Source: Flavobacteriales bacterium
GTDB lineage: Bacteria > Bacteroidota > Bacteroidia > Flavobacteriales_F > PHOS-HE28
NCBI GenBank assembly: GCA_020635725.1
Contig: JACJZF010000005.1
Span: 198,718 to 262,717, forward strand
Direction: 5' to 3'
DNA length: 64,000 nucleotides
Shown piece by piece: positions 28,461 through 36,058 of this stretch. The position numbers were made by a program, and so were the translations under genes. Positions within the stretch are counted from its first letter, which is position 1, and every line of letters starts with the position of its first letter. The notes under the pieces are model-generated. The model saw nothing but the letters and a program-made list of their open reading frames with translations. It made no database searches and was not told where the DNA came from.

Positions 28461-28468
28461 TAACTTTG
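28461..28468 (+). promoter_or_regulatory. Candidate -7 element of trxA (TAACTTTG)
   Basis: TAACTTTG matches TAnnTTTG exactly, 82 bases before the trxA ATG, within the dnaE-trxA gap. No good TTG is seen 19-20 bases upstream. It would give a leader of about 75 bases. Confidence 0.45.
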
Positions 28469-28550
28469 GCTCCCTGGCCCAGCAGTCAGGAATCAGACCG
28501 GAGACGACCAACAGCAGATAACCAGCAGCGCGAAGAGCGCACCCAATACA

Positions 28551-28871
28551 ATGGCACTCGAATTCACTGACAGCAACTTCGAAGAACTCGTTCTCAAGAG
28601 CGACAAGCCCGTGATGGTGGACTTCTGGGCGGAATGGTGCGGCCCCTGCCGCATGGTGGGCCCCGTGGTGGAGGAACTCGGCAAGGAATACGACGGCCAG
28701 GCCGTGGTGGGCAAGCTCAATGTGGACACCAACCCCGGCATCAGCATGAAGTACGGCATCCGCAGCATCCCCACCATCCTGTTCTTCAAGAACGGCGAGG
28801 TGGTGGACCGGAGCGTAGGCGCCGTGCCCAAGGGCCAATTGCTCCAGAAGCTCCAAGGCCAGCTCGCCTGA
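28551..28871 (+). CDS. trxA: Thioredoxin
   Basis: 106 aa, full-length thioredoxin fold. The redox site is WCGPC at residues 29-33, with upstream VMVDFWAEW and the cis-proline loop IRSIPTILFFKNGE. It is a cytoplasmic disulfide reductase that supplies electrons to ribonucleotide reductase, peroxiredoxins and others. It has its own candidate promoter and is followed by a hairpin terminator. Confidence 0.96.
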   Translation: MALEFTDSNFEELVLKSDKPVMVDFWAEWCGPCRMVGPVVEELGKEYDGQAVVGKLNVDTNPGISMKYGIRSIPTILFFKNGEVVDRSVGAVPKGQLLQKLQGQLA

Positions 28872-28892
28872 TCGCATCAGCGTAACGAACGG

Positions 28893-28915
28893 AAGCCTCG
28901 GCCTGGCCGGGGCTT
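28893..28915 (+). terminator. Intrinsic terminator after trxA
   Basis: A 10-bp stem AAGCCTCGGC / GCCGGGGCTT (one T-G wobble) with a CTG loop starts 22 bases after the trxA stop, followed by a short pyrimidine/T-rich stretch. Confidence 0.7.
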
Positions 28916-28960
28916 TCCCGTTCTTTGCCGGACGGCCAACGAACCCGCGTCGTTTCGAAC

Positions 28961-29884
28961 ATGCCCATCCAACAGGAACAGATACAGGCGCTCAGCGCGC
29001 TGGAGTTCAAGGCGCGCCAGGTGGTGGAAGGTTTCCTCGCCGGCCTGCACAAGAGCCCCTTCCACGGCTTCAGCGTGGAATTCGCCGAGCACAGGGCCTA
29101 CAACAGCGGTGAGAGCACGCGTCACATCGACTGGAAGCTCTTCGCCCGCACGGACAAGCTCTTCGTGAAGCGCTACGAGGAGGAGACCAACCTGCGCTGC
29201 GAGCTCGTGCTCGATGCTTCCTCCTCGATGTACTACCCGGCGAAGGCCGACGCGCAGGAGTTCACCAAGGTGGAATTCGCCGCCCATGCCGCGGCCGCTT
29301 TCATCCAGCTGCTGCGAAAACAGCGCGATGCCGTCGGGCTAACGGTATTCAGCGAGCAGGTTCGGCTGGCCGAACGGGCACGCAGCCATGCGGTGCACCT
29401 GCGCCACCTGATGACCGAGCTGGAGGCGCTCCTGGCGGCCGAGGCGCCCAGCCGCGGCCAGCGAACGGGTCTCGTGGAGGCGCTGCACGACATCGCCCAG
29501 CGCGCGCACCGTCGCAGCCTGGTGGTGATCCTGAGCGACATGCTCGACGATGCCGACCGGGAGGCCGAGGTCTTCGATGCCCTTCAGCACCTGCGCTTCA
29601 ACAAGCACGACATCATCCTCTTTCATGTGGTGGACCGCCGGCACGAATTGGAGCTGGACTTGAAGGACCGCCCCTACACCTTCGTGGATGTGGAGACCGG
29701 CGAGCAGGTGAAGGCCCACCCTGCGGAGATCCGCGAGGCATACAGGGCCGCGTTGGCTGAGCGTTGGCATCGGCTGAAGCTCAAGTGCGGGAAGTACCGG
29801 ATCGACCTGGTGGAGGCGGACATCAACGCCGGATTCGCCCCGGTGCTGCAGGGTTTCCTGACGAAACGGGCCCGATTGTACTGA
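28961..29884 (+). CDS. DUF58 domain protein
   Basis: 307 aa from ATG 28961 (MPIQQEQIQALSALEFKARQ); a longer in-frame start at 28925 overlaps the terminator zone and is less likely. The DUF58 signature is present: EFAEHRAYNSGESTRHIDWKL-type sequence near residue 42, then a vWA-like beta strand LVLDASSSM with a DxSxS metal site. DUF58 proteins usually work with a MoxR-type ATPase and vWA proteins in envelope or aerotolerance operons; no such partner is in view downstream, where tRNA-Asp follows. Confidence 0.88.
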   Translation: MPIQQEQIQALSALEFKARQVVEGFLAGLHKSPFHGFSVEFAEHRAYNSGESTRHIDWKLFARTDKLFVKRYEEETNLRCELVLDASSSMYYPAKADAQEFTKVEFAAHAAAAFIQLLRKQRDAVGLTVFSEQVRLAERARSHAVHLRHLMTELEALLAAEAPSRGQRTGLVEALHDIAQRAHRRSLVVILSDMLDDADREAEVFDALQHLRFNKHDIILFHVVDRRHELELDLKDRPYTFVDVETGEQVKAHPAEIREAYRAALAERWHRLKLKCGKYRIDLVEADINAGFAPVLQGFLTKRARLY

Positions 29885-29890
29885 CAACCA

Positions 29891-29921
29891 TTTGCAGGAT
29901 GGCGCGATGCGTTTACATTTG
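29891..29921 (+). promoter_or_regulatory. Promoter of tRNA-Asp
   Basis: TTTG at 29891-29894, 19 bases of spacer, then TACATTTG at 29914-29921 match the Bacteroidota primary-sigma consensus TTTG-N19-TAnnTTTG at both elements. The tRNA begins 30 bases downstream. Confidence 0.8.
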
Positions 29922-29951
29922 CGCCCGCTCCGTTGAAAAACGGGGCTGAAC

Positions 29952-30025
29952 GGACCGGTAGTTCAGCTGGTTAGAATGCCGCCCTGTCACGGCGGAGGTC
30001 GCGGGTTCGAGTCCCGTCCGGTCCG
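29952..30025 (+). tRNA. tRNA-Asp (GTC)
   Basis: 74 bases with a full cloverleaf. The acceptor stem GGACCGG pairs with CCGGTCC, with discriminator G. The anticodon stem CCGCC/GGCGG encloses CTGTCAC with anticodon GTC at 29986-29988. The T arm is GCGGG TTCGAGT CCCGT. The CCA end is not encoded. A consensus promoter precedes it and a perfect hairpin terminator follows. Confidence 0.97.
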
Positions 30026-30026
30026 C

Positions 30027-30062
30027 AAGAGAGCCCGTCAACAGACGGGCTCTCTTTTTTCC
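30027..30062 (+). terminator. Intrinsic terminator of the tRNA-Asp gene
   Basis: A perfect 13-bp stem (AAGAGAGCCCGTC / GACGGGCTCTCTT) with an AACA loop at 30027-30056 runs into TTTTTT. It begins directly after the tRNA. Confidence 0.92.
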
Positions 30063-30173
30063 TGATCGAGCGACCTGTTCTTTTGGTCTCCGACCCCTGC
30101 CGGCGACTCAGCGCCGCTGAGCCCTCCACCCTGGTCCTAGGGGGAAAGGCTCCGAACCTCCATATTTGACTGC

Positions 30174-31394
30174 ATGGCACGCAGCAGTCCGCACAAGCGA
30201 TTCTGGCTGATCTGGACTGCTATAGCCCTGCTCCTGCTGGCGGCGCATGTTGTCGCGGACCGTTTCTCCGGGCCTGAACCGGATCGATGGCTCTATTACA
30301 CCAGGGCCGGGATCTACGCCCTTGGATTCCTTGCCTTGGCCGTGCTCTCGGCTCGCATCGACCGCCGGATGCTCCCGCAGCTCTTCATTCTGCTCGCGCT
30401 GCTCGGCCTCACCGACCTCGTGTTCTATTTCGTCCGAGGGCGTCCTGCGATCGAGCATCCGAGGTATGTGCTCCCTGATTATCCGCAGGACCATCCCGGC
30501 TACCATCTGGGCGAGTTGCCGCCCGCCAACGCGGTGCAGTCCGACTTGAAGATGAAGGATGGTGACACCCTCTATTACGCGAGATACACCATCGATGACC
30601 ACTTCCGACGAACGACGCCTGGGCACGACAGCTCGTGCACGCAACACGCCCTGTTCTTCGGGTGCTCGGTGTGCTTCGGGCAGTGGATGAGCGATGACCA
30701 GACCATGCCTGCCTACTATCAGCAGATGAGCACCGCAATCAACTCCTACAACTATGCCTATCCAGGCTGGAGCACCGAACAGATGCTGGCGCGCTTCGAA
30801 TACGAGGACCTTTCACAACAGGTGCCGGAGCAACAAGGGGTTTGCGTGTACACCTTCATCTGGTCGCATATCTACCGGAGTATCGGCGATATGCGCACCT
30901 ATTGCAGCTGGGGGTTCCAGCACCCTTACTATGAACTCGTGGCTGGCGAGGCGCGTCGGAACAAGCGATTCAAGGATGGCAGGCCGATCCGGTCAACGCT
31001 CTATGAACTGCTCTGGCGCTCGAACATCGTGCGGTACTTCGACCTGAACCTGCCGCTATCCTTGGATGAAAAGGATCTGGAACTGAACGTGGCCATTGTC
31101 CGGGGCGCCAAGCGTCATTACCTCGACCAATTCCCTCAAGGCCGGTTCGTGGTCTTCTGGGCCTATGACTGGCCTTGGTCGGGGGATGAGGCGATGCAGG
31201 AGCGCTTTCTGAAGCTGCTCAAGGAGTCGGACATCGACTTCATCGACGGCCGTCGCCCGGACCGGATGGACACAACCCATGTGCTCTTTGGCGACGGGCA
31301 CCCGACCGCACTGGCCCACCGCGAAATGGCTCAATGGTTGGCGGCGGGTCTGGATAGCCTTGGATTCGGCGTTGGGCCATCGCCGTCCGAGTGA
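30174..31394 (+). CDS. Membrane-anchored SGNH/GDSL-hydrolase-like protein
   Basis: 406 aa. Three N-terminal spans (about residues 10-28, 44-60, 68-86) precede an extracytoplasmic domain. ALFFGCSVCFGQ near residue 160 resembles the SGNH block I (FFGgSftfG) with Ser as likely nucleophile, and FGDGHPTALAHREMAQWL near the C-terminus provides the DxxH-like block V. Such proteins often edit acyl groups on glycans or wall polymers; the substrate is unknown. The nucleophile is flanked by two Cys residues. CATATTTG at 30161-30168 is a weak -7 candidate. Confidence 0.68.
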   Translation: MARSSPHKRFWLIWTAIALLLLAAHVVADRFSGPEPDRWLYYTRAGIYALGFLALAVLSARIDRRMLPQLFILLALLGLTDLVFYFVRGRPAIEHPRYVLPDYPQDHPGYHLGELPPANAVQSDLKMKDGDTLYYARYTIDDHFRRTTPGHDSSCTQHALFFGCSVCFGQWMSDDQTMPAYYQQMSTAINSYNYAYPGWSTEQMLARFEYEDLSQQVPEQQGVCVYTFIWSHIYRSIGDMRTYCSWGFQHPYYELVAGEARRNKRFKDGRPIRSTLYELLWRSNIVRYFDLNLPLSLDEKDLELNVAIVRGAKRHYLDQFPQGRFVVFWAYDWPWSGDEAMQERFLKLLKESDIDFIDGRRPDRMDTTHVLFGDGHPTALAHREMAQWLAAGLDSLGFGVGPSPSE

Positions 31395-31607
31395 ACGCCA
31401 TTCGAAGCGGCACATCCTGGTAGACATCTTCTTTCATATGCGTCATGGGCAATTGAGCAAGAACTCAGGTCTCCCTCGCCCAGGACAGGTTCCCCTACTG
31501 GCCTTAGCACGTGGGACCGTAGTTGCGGGCAGGAGGACAGCCCTGCTCGGCGCCCCTAGAAGTGGTCTTATCGCCGCGACAACTGGTTCAATCCACGCAC
31601 ATATTCA

Positions 31608-31631
31608 ATATTTCAATAAGTATTGAAATAT
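31608..31631. promoter_or_regulatory. Perfect palindromic operator upstream of the GbsR-type gene
   Basis: ATATTTCAATA and its exact reverse complement TATTGAAATAT are separated by AG. The right arm contains the TTG of the -33 element (31623-31625). A regulator bound here would block the promoter, so autoregulation by the MarR/GbsR protein encoded 39 bases downstream is likely. The arms and A+T content are typical of MarR-family operators. Confidence 0.72.
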
Positions 31632-31653
31632 ATGTGACCGTGACGTACCTTTG
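31623..31653 (+). promoter_or_regulatory. Promoter of the GbsR cassette
   Basis: TTG at 31623-31625, 20 bases of spacer and TACCTTTG at 31646-31653 match the Bacteroidota -33/-7 pattern. The ATG is 16 bases further, so the leader is about 10 bases. Confidence 0.75.
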
Positions 31654-31669
31654 CGGAGCAAGCACAGAC

Positions 31670-32170
31670 ATGGAACTGAACGAAGCCCGCGAAAAATTCA
31701 TTGAGGCCTGGGGCGCCTTCGGTAGCGCATGGGGCATCAATCGCAGCATGGCGCAGGTGCACGCGCTACTCTTGATCAGCCATGAGCCCTTGTGCACGGA
31801 GGATGTCATGGAGCAGTTGAACATCAGCCGTGGGAATGCCAACATGAACCTGCGCGCGCTGATTGATTGGAGCCTTATTCGGCGCGTGCTGAAGGCCGGT
31901 GAGCGAAAGGAATTCTTCGAGGCCGAGAAGGATGTCTGGAAGATTGCCACGCACATCACGCGGGAGCGCAAGAAACGCGAACTAGAGCCGCTGGTACGGC
32001 TGCTTCAGGAACTCGAGGATGTGCCAGGGACCAGCGCTGAAGCGAAAGGCTTCCGCCGCATGACCCACGACCTCCACGACCTCACCACCCGGTTGGATAC
32101 GCTGCTGGAACACAGCACCCGCCGCGATGTGCAGTGGTTCGTGAAGGCCGCCACCACCCTGCTCAAATGA
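31670..32170 (+). CDS. GbsR/MarR-family transcriptional regulator
   Basis: 166 aa from ATG 31670; the open frame continues upstream but contains the promoter and operator, which fixes this start. A winged helix is visible in EPLCTEDVMEQLNISRGNAN followed by MNLRALIDWSLIRRVLKAGE and RKEFFEAEKDVWKI, the GbsR-like form of MarR. The C-terminal helices serve dimerisation. A perfect palindrome on its own promoter suggests autorepression. The methyltransferase gene begins in an ATGA overlap, so the regulator is the first gene of a cassette. Confidence 0.88.
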   Translation: MELNEAREKFIEAWGAFGSAWGINRSMAQVHALLLISHEPLCTEDVMEQLNISRGNANMNLRALIDWSLIRRVLKAGERKEFFEAEKDVWKIATHITRERKKRELEPLVRLLQELEDVPGTSAEAKGFRRMTHDLHDLTTRLDTLLEHSTRRDVQWFVKAATTLLK

Positions 32171-33132
32171 CACACCTGCGCCTCACTTCCGCGACACCGG
32201 ACGCTGATCCGGTTTTTTCAGCGAGCAATGTTTCATATCTTCCTGAAATGCCAGATAATGCGAGCATGTCCGCCGAAGCCGGGTCCATGCAGCTGGATGC
32301 GCGCGTCCGGCGGCACTACCTGCACAGTGCAGCGCTCTACAAACGTTGGAGCCCTGCGGGCCACCTGCACTTCGGGTATTGGAAATGGACGCTGAATCCA
32401 TTCAGCCGCAGCGCGATGCTCGCTGAAATGGTGGATCAAGTGGCGCTTGCCTTGTTGCCGCGCCCTGGGATGCGGTTCGCGGATCTGGGATGCGGCTATG
32501 GCACAGCGGCGCGGTGGATCGCCGAGCGCCACGGCTGCGCGGTCACGGCCATCACCGCGGTGCCGCAACAGGCCAGCGAAGGCACGGCGGCGGCCATCGC
32601 CTGCGGAATGGGGCATACGGTACGCATGCTGTGCGGCGATTTTCGAACCACGGGCCCGGACAGCGGTTCCATGGACGGGGTGTACGCCATCGAGAGCCTG
32701 GACTACGGCGCAGGGACAGATAAGGCTGACGTCCTCCGCGAAGCCGCGCGCATCATCAAGCCTGGTGGTCGGTTCGCCATGGCGGGCGGATTCCTGCTGA
32801 AGGAACCGCGCGGCTGGCGTCGGCGATTGGTGAGCCTCACCACAGAAGGCTGGGCGATCGAGCATTTGGCGGAGCGCGATCCCTTCGTTCGCGCGATGAA
32901 GCAGGCAGGATACGAAGGGATCGAAGTGCGCGATGTCAGCTGGCGCCTGGCACCGAGCGCGCTCCATGGCCTGCTCCTCATGACCCGCCTTTGGGTCAAT
33001 CGCCGGATCAGCGGCAGCCGAACAGACCCGGAAGAGCGGGCCCACCTGCATAGCTGCATGGCGGGCATCGCGCTGGGCACACAGGTCGATCTCTTCCGGT
33101 ACCTGATCATCACCGCACGCAAAGCATCATGA
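32167..33132 (+). CDS. SAM-dependent methyltransferase (class I)
   Basis: 321 aa if translation begins at the ATGA overlap with the regulator. ATGs at 32248, 32266 and 32287 are alternatives because homology only begins at about VRRHYLHSAALYKRW. SAM-binding motif I is FADLGCGYGTAARWIA; motif II is in SMDGVYAIESLDY; motif III in RIIKPGGRFAMAG. The GYW segment before motif I and the long C-terminal domain recall lipid or sterol/tocopherol C-methyltransferases, which is only suggestive. TTTCA-N8-TGAAA at 32231-32248 may be an internal operator. Confidence 0.8.
   Translation: MTHLRLTSATPDADPVFSASNVSYLPEMPDNASMSAEAGSMQLDARVRRHYLHSAALYKRWSPAGHLHFGYWKWTLNPFSRSAMLAEMVDQVALALLPRPGMRFADLGCGYGTAARWIAERHGCAVTAITAVPQQASEGTAAAIACGMGHTVRMLCGDFRTTGPDSGSMDGVYAIESLDYGAGTDKADVLREAARIIKPGGRFAMAGGFLLKEPRGWRRRLVSLTTEGWAIEHLAERDPFVRAMKQAGYEGIEVRDVSWRLAPSALHGLLLMTRLWVNRRISGSRTDPEERAHLHSCMAGIALGTQVDLFRYLIITARKAS
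32231..32248. promoter_or_regulatory. Second TTTCA-N8-TGAAA site at the methyltransferase gene
   Basis: TTTCATATCTTCCTGAAA has the same half-sites and spacing as the core of the operator at 31608-31631 (TTTCAATAAGTATTGAAA). It ends on the ATG at 32248. It could be a second binding site of the GbsR-type protein, or chance. Confidence 0.45.
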
Positions 33133-33527
33133 ACCTCAACCTCCTCGCCTACCTGCTCTTCTTCCCCGCGACGCTGGCCCTGGCGGTAGGCGTGGCGCGG
33201 ACCTGCCACAGGAATGGGAGGCCATGGATGCTCCGGCTCTTCGACGGCGATGCGGCCTTCGTGGATGCCGTGAACAACATCCTGCTGGTCGCATGCTACA
33301 TGGTCAACCTAGGCTACATCGCGCTGGTGATGGCCGATTGGGAACGGATCGACAGCCCTGCCATGCTCTTCGCCACGCTCACGCAGCGCATGGCCACCAT
33401 CATCATCGCGCTGGCCGCCCTGCACTACCAGAACATCGCGGTGCTCCTCATCTGGAGCAGGCTCCGGAATCGCTCGAAGGCGCATCATGCCCCGCCAGCT
33501 CCAGGAATCGATAAACCAGGCACGTGA
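33129..33527 (+). CDS. Small multi-span membrane protein, paralogue A
   Basis: 132 aa with three to four spans (about 3-22, 50-70, 85-112). The start is the ATG in an ATGA overlap with the methyltransferase stop. It is a clear paralogue of the next gene: both have YL(L/I)xxP near the N-terminus, VAR/FRNGR-like sequence, then FxVDAVNN or IADATNR and a Y(M/L)VNLG span. No known domain is recognised. Its place in the cassette suggests a role in the same membrane-related process. Confidence 0.72.
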   Translation: MNLNLLAYLLFFPATLALAVGVARTCHRNGRPWMLRLFDGDAAFVDAVNNILLVACYMVNLGYIALVMADWERIDSPAMLFATLTQRMATIIIALAALHYQNIAVLLIWSRLRNRSKAHHAPPAPGIDKPGT

Positions 33528-33552
33528 TCGCGTGCCACAACACTCAACAGTC

Positions 33553-33954
33553 ATGAGCAACAAGATCGTCCTCACGTACCTCATCTACCTGCCCGTGGTG
33601 GCAGGGCTCACCCTTTACGTGGCACGCGCGCTCTTCCGCAATGGGCGGGTATTCATGCTCGACATCTTCAAGGGCAAAGTCGACATCGCCGATGCCACGA
33701 ATCGTCTCTTCGAGGTCGGCTTCTACCTCGTGAACCTGGGCTTCGCGCTTCGCATCATGCAGGTGGGCGGCCGTTACAATAATCCGCTGGATACCAACCA
33801 GGAACTCGTGGAGACGCTGGCTGGCAAGGTCGGGGGCTTCGCCATCTACCTCGGGCTGATGCTCTTCCTCAACCTCTTCCTCTTCTTCCGTGGCCGTCGC
33901 AAGGCACGCCAAGGCACGCATGGGCCTGTCGTCGTCGATCCCGTGCACGCGTAA
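33553..33954 (+). CDS. Small multi-span membrane protein, paralogue B
   Basis: 133 aa from ATG 33553. Three spans are visible (about 6-26, 50-72, 95-113) plus a basic cytoplasmic segment RGRRKARQG. It aligns along most of its length with the preceding protein, for example FYLVNLGFALRIM against CYMVNLGYIALVM, so the pair arose by tandem duplication. Function unknown. The epimerase gene follows 28 bases later. Confidence 0.72.
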   Translation: MSNKIVLTYLIYLPVVAGLTLYVARALFRNGRVFMLDIFKGKVDIADATNRLFEVGFYLVNLGFALRIMQVGGRYNNPLDTNQELVETLAGKVGGFAIYLGLMLFLNLFLFFRGRRKARQGTHGPVVVDPVHA

Positions 33955-33982
33955 CCCTAGGCATGAACCAATCACACAAGCC

Positions 33983-34906
33983 ATGAAAGTCATACTCGCC
34001 GGGGGAACCGGCACCATGGGCCGGATACTCCAACAGCACTTCGCCGCGACTGGCGATGAGGTGGTGGTGCTCACGCGACGGCCCGAATTGCGGCAGCATC
34101 CTGCGGCACGCATGGTCGCGTGGGATGGCCGCGGCCGCGGTGACTGGTGGCGCGAGCTGGACGGTGCCGACGCGCTGATCAACCTGGCCGGGCGCAGCGT
34201 GGACTGCAGGTATACCGCGGCGCGTCGTGCGGAGATACTCAACAGCCGATTGGAATCGACCCATGCGCTCGGCAAGGCCATGGAAGCGTGCCCTCGCCCG
34301 CCCGCCGTGTGGATCAACCTGAGCAGCGCCACGGTTTACCGGCATGCGGAGGATAGGCCGATGGATGAGGAGACCGGCGAGCTCGGCGATGATTTCAGCC
34401 CGCGCGTGGTGAAGGCTTGGGAGAACGAGTTCTTCCGGCACGCAAGACCTGGTGTGCGCCAGGTAGCCGTGCGCAGCGCGATGGTCTTCAGCCGCAAGGG
34501 CGGCGCGTTCCCTCGTTTCGCGCAGCTCGTACGCTTCGGCCTGGGCGGCCGGCATGGATCAGGGAGACAGTTCGTGAGCTGGGTGCACGAGGATGATGTT
34601 GCGCGCTTCTTCCAATGGATCATCGACACACCCGAGGTGGATGGTGTCGTGAACCTGAGCGCTCCGGACCCTGTTCGCGAGATCGACCTGATGCACGCGC
34701 TGCGCGAACGGATCAAGCCCTTGTTCGCGTTGCCTAGTCCGCGTTGGATGCTGGAGCTCGGCGCCCTATTCCTCCGAACCGAGACCGAACTCGTGCTGAA
34801 GAGCCGGCGCGTGTCATCCAAGCGAGCAGCCGCGTTGGGCTTCCGCTTCGCCTATCCTGGCGTGGGGCTCGCACTCGAGGAGCTGCTGCCCGTCGCGGAG
34901 CGTTAG
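33983..34906 (+). CDS. TIGR01777-family NAD(P)-dependent epimerase-like protein
   Basis: 307 aa from ATG 33983 (MKVILAGGTGTMGRILQQ), which places the dinucleotide-binding GGTGTMG at residues 7-13. Family features are LINLAGRSVDCRYT, ILNSRLEST, SSATVYRH and the C-terminal DUF1731 region (ALPSPRWMLELGALFLRTETELVLKS split over two helices). These extended SDR proteins are widespread but their substrate is unknown. It is the last gene of the GbsR cassette and overlaps the convergent adaptor gene by 4 bases (TTAG). Confidence 0.87.
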   Translation: MKVILAGGTGTMGRILQQHFAATGDEVVVLTRRPELRQHPAARMVAWDGRGRGDWWRELDGADALINLAGRSVDCRYTAARRAEILNSRLESTHALGKAMEACPRPPAVWINLSSATVYRHAEDRPMDEETGELGDDFSPRVVKAWENEFFRHARPGVRQVAVRSAMVFSRKGGAFPRFAQLVRFGLGGRHGSGRQFVSWVHEDDVARFFQWIIDTPEVDGVVNLSAPDPVREIDLMHALRERIKPLFALPSPRWMLELGALFLRTETELVLKSRRVSSKRAAALGFRFAYPGVGLALEELLPVAER

Positions 34907-36015
34907 TCCACGCTCACCTGCATGCCCTTCTCCTCTTCCTTGCGTGCCCCGCGAAGCTCCGTTTCGGCCGAGACGCCCTCGAGGACCTGCAGGTTGATGC
35001 CGTCGCTCAGCCCGGTCTTGATCCAGGTGCGTTTCCAGCCCTCGCCATCCTTCACCTGCACGAAGGCGCTATCGCCCTTGGCGTTGAATTCGACCACGCT
35101 CTCCGGAACGGTGAGCACACTGTCACGGCGCTCCAGTTCGATGTCGGCGTTGGCGCTGTAACCGCTGCGCAGGTTCTGTCCCTCCTTGAGCTTGACCGCG
35201 GCCCGTATCTCGAACTGGATGGCACCGTTCTCCTCCACGCCCTTGGGCGCGATGTACTCTAGCTCCGCGTCCCATTTCGCTTCCTCGATGGCGCCCACGG
35301 TGAGCACCACCGGCATGCCCAGACGCACCTTGCCCACCTCGCTCTCGTCCACCTTGCCTTGGAAGATCAGGTCGGCCATGTCGGCGATGGCAGCGATGGT
35401 GGTGCCCTCATTGAAGTTGTTGCGCTCGATCACGCTGTTGCCCTCCTTCACCGGCACGTCCAGCACCATGCCATCGATCGTGCTTCGAACGATGGTATTG
35501 CCCGCGCTGCTGCGGCTGATGCCGTCGCGCACCACCTGCAACGACTCCTGAGCGGCGGCGAGCTCCTGCTTGGCGTTGCGCAGGGCAATGTCGTAGGTCT
35601 GCATCTCGGCGGCGGCGATCACGCCCTTGTCGAGCAGCGGCTCGTTGCGGTCGTAGTTGATCTGAGCGTTCTGCACGCCGATCTCGGCCGCCTTCACACG
35701 GTTCTCGGCATTGCTCAGGCTGAGCATGTCGGGCACGATCTGGATCTTGGCCAGGGGCTGGTCATTCTTCACCGCATCGCCCGCTTCAACGAAGAGTTCG
35801 CGGATGATGCCGCTGACGACGGGCTTGATCAGGATCTCCTTGCGAGGCACGATCTTGCCATTGGCCACGGTCTTCTTCACCACATCGGTGCGCTTCGGCT
35901 TCTCCACGTTGTACACCACGGGATCGGGAATGCTCTTCTGAACCAGGAAGGCGATGAGCCAGACGAAGAGCAGGCCGAGGATGACCAGGAGCGAGATCTT
36001 GAGGATGCGTTTCAT
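34903..36015 (-). CDS. HlyD-family periplasmic adaptor of an ABC efflux system
   Basis: 370 aa from ATG 36015, with one N-terminal span (ILKISLLVILGLLFVWLIAF). A membrane-fusion-protein layout follows: lipoyl-like halves (PVVSGIIRELFVEAGDAV; IDGMVLDVPVKEGNSV) around a coiled-coil hairpin (about residues 95-165), then beta-barrel and membrane-proximal domains. It is the last gene of a minus-strand operon with two MacB-type permeases and an ATPase and links them to an outer-membrane channel that is not encoded here. Confidence 0.9.
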   Translation of the reverse strand: MKRILKISLLVILGLLFVWLIAFLVQKSIPDPVVYNVEKPKRTDVVKKTVANGKIVPRKEILIKPVVSGIIRELFVEAGDAVKNDQPLAKIQIVPDMLSLSNAENRVKAAEIGVQNAQINYDRNEPLLDKGVIAAAEMQTYDIALRNAKQELAAAQESLQVVRDGISRSSAGNTIVRSTIDGMVLDVPVKEGNSVIERNNFNEGTTIAAIADMADLIFQGKVDESEVGKVRLGMPVVLTVGAIEEAKWDAELEYIAPKGVEENGAIQFEIRAAVKLKEGQNLRSGYSANADIELERRDSVLTVPESVVEFNAKGDSAFVQVKDGEGWKRTWIKTGLSDGINLQVLEGVSAETELRGARKEEEKGMQVSVD

Positions 36016-36058
36016 GCCTGCGTATAGCTTGAAGGTGTATCGATGCGTTGGGTGTGGG

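Noticed and set aside
28925..28960. Longer start for the DUF58 gene
   Set aside because: The extra residues lie next to the trxA terminator and are not family-like; MPIQQEQIQ is the better start.
29952..31400. tRNA-Asp as an integration site
   Set aside because: No integrase gene and no repeat of the tRNA 3' end was seen downstream; the following genes look chromosomal.
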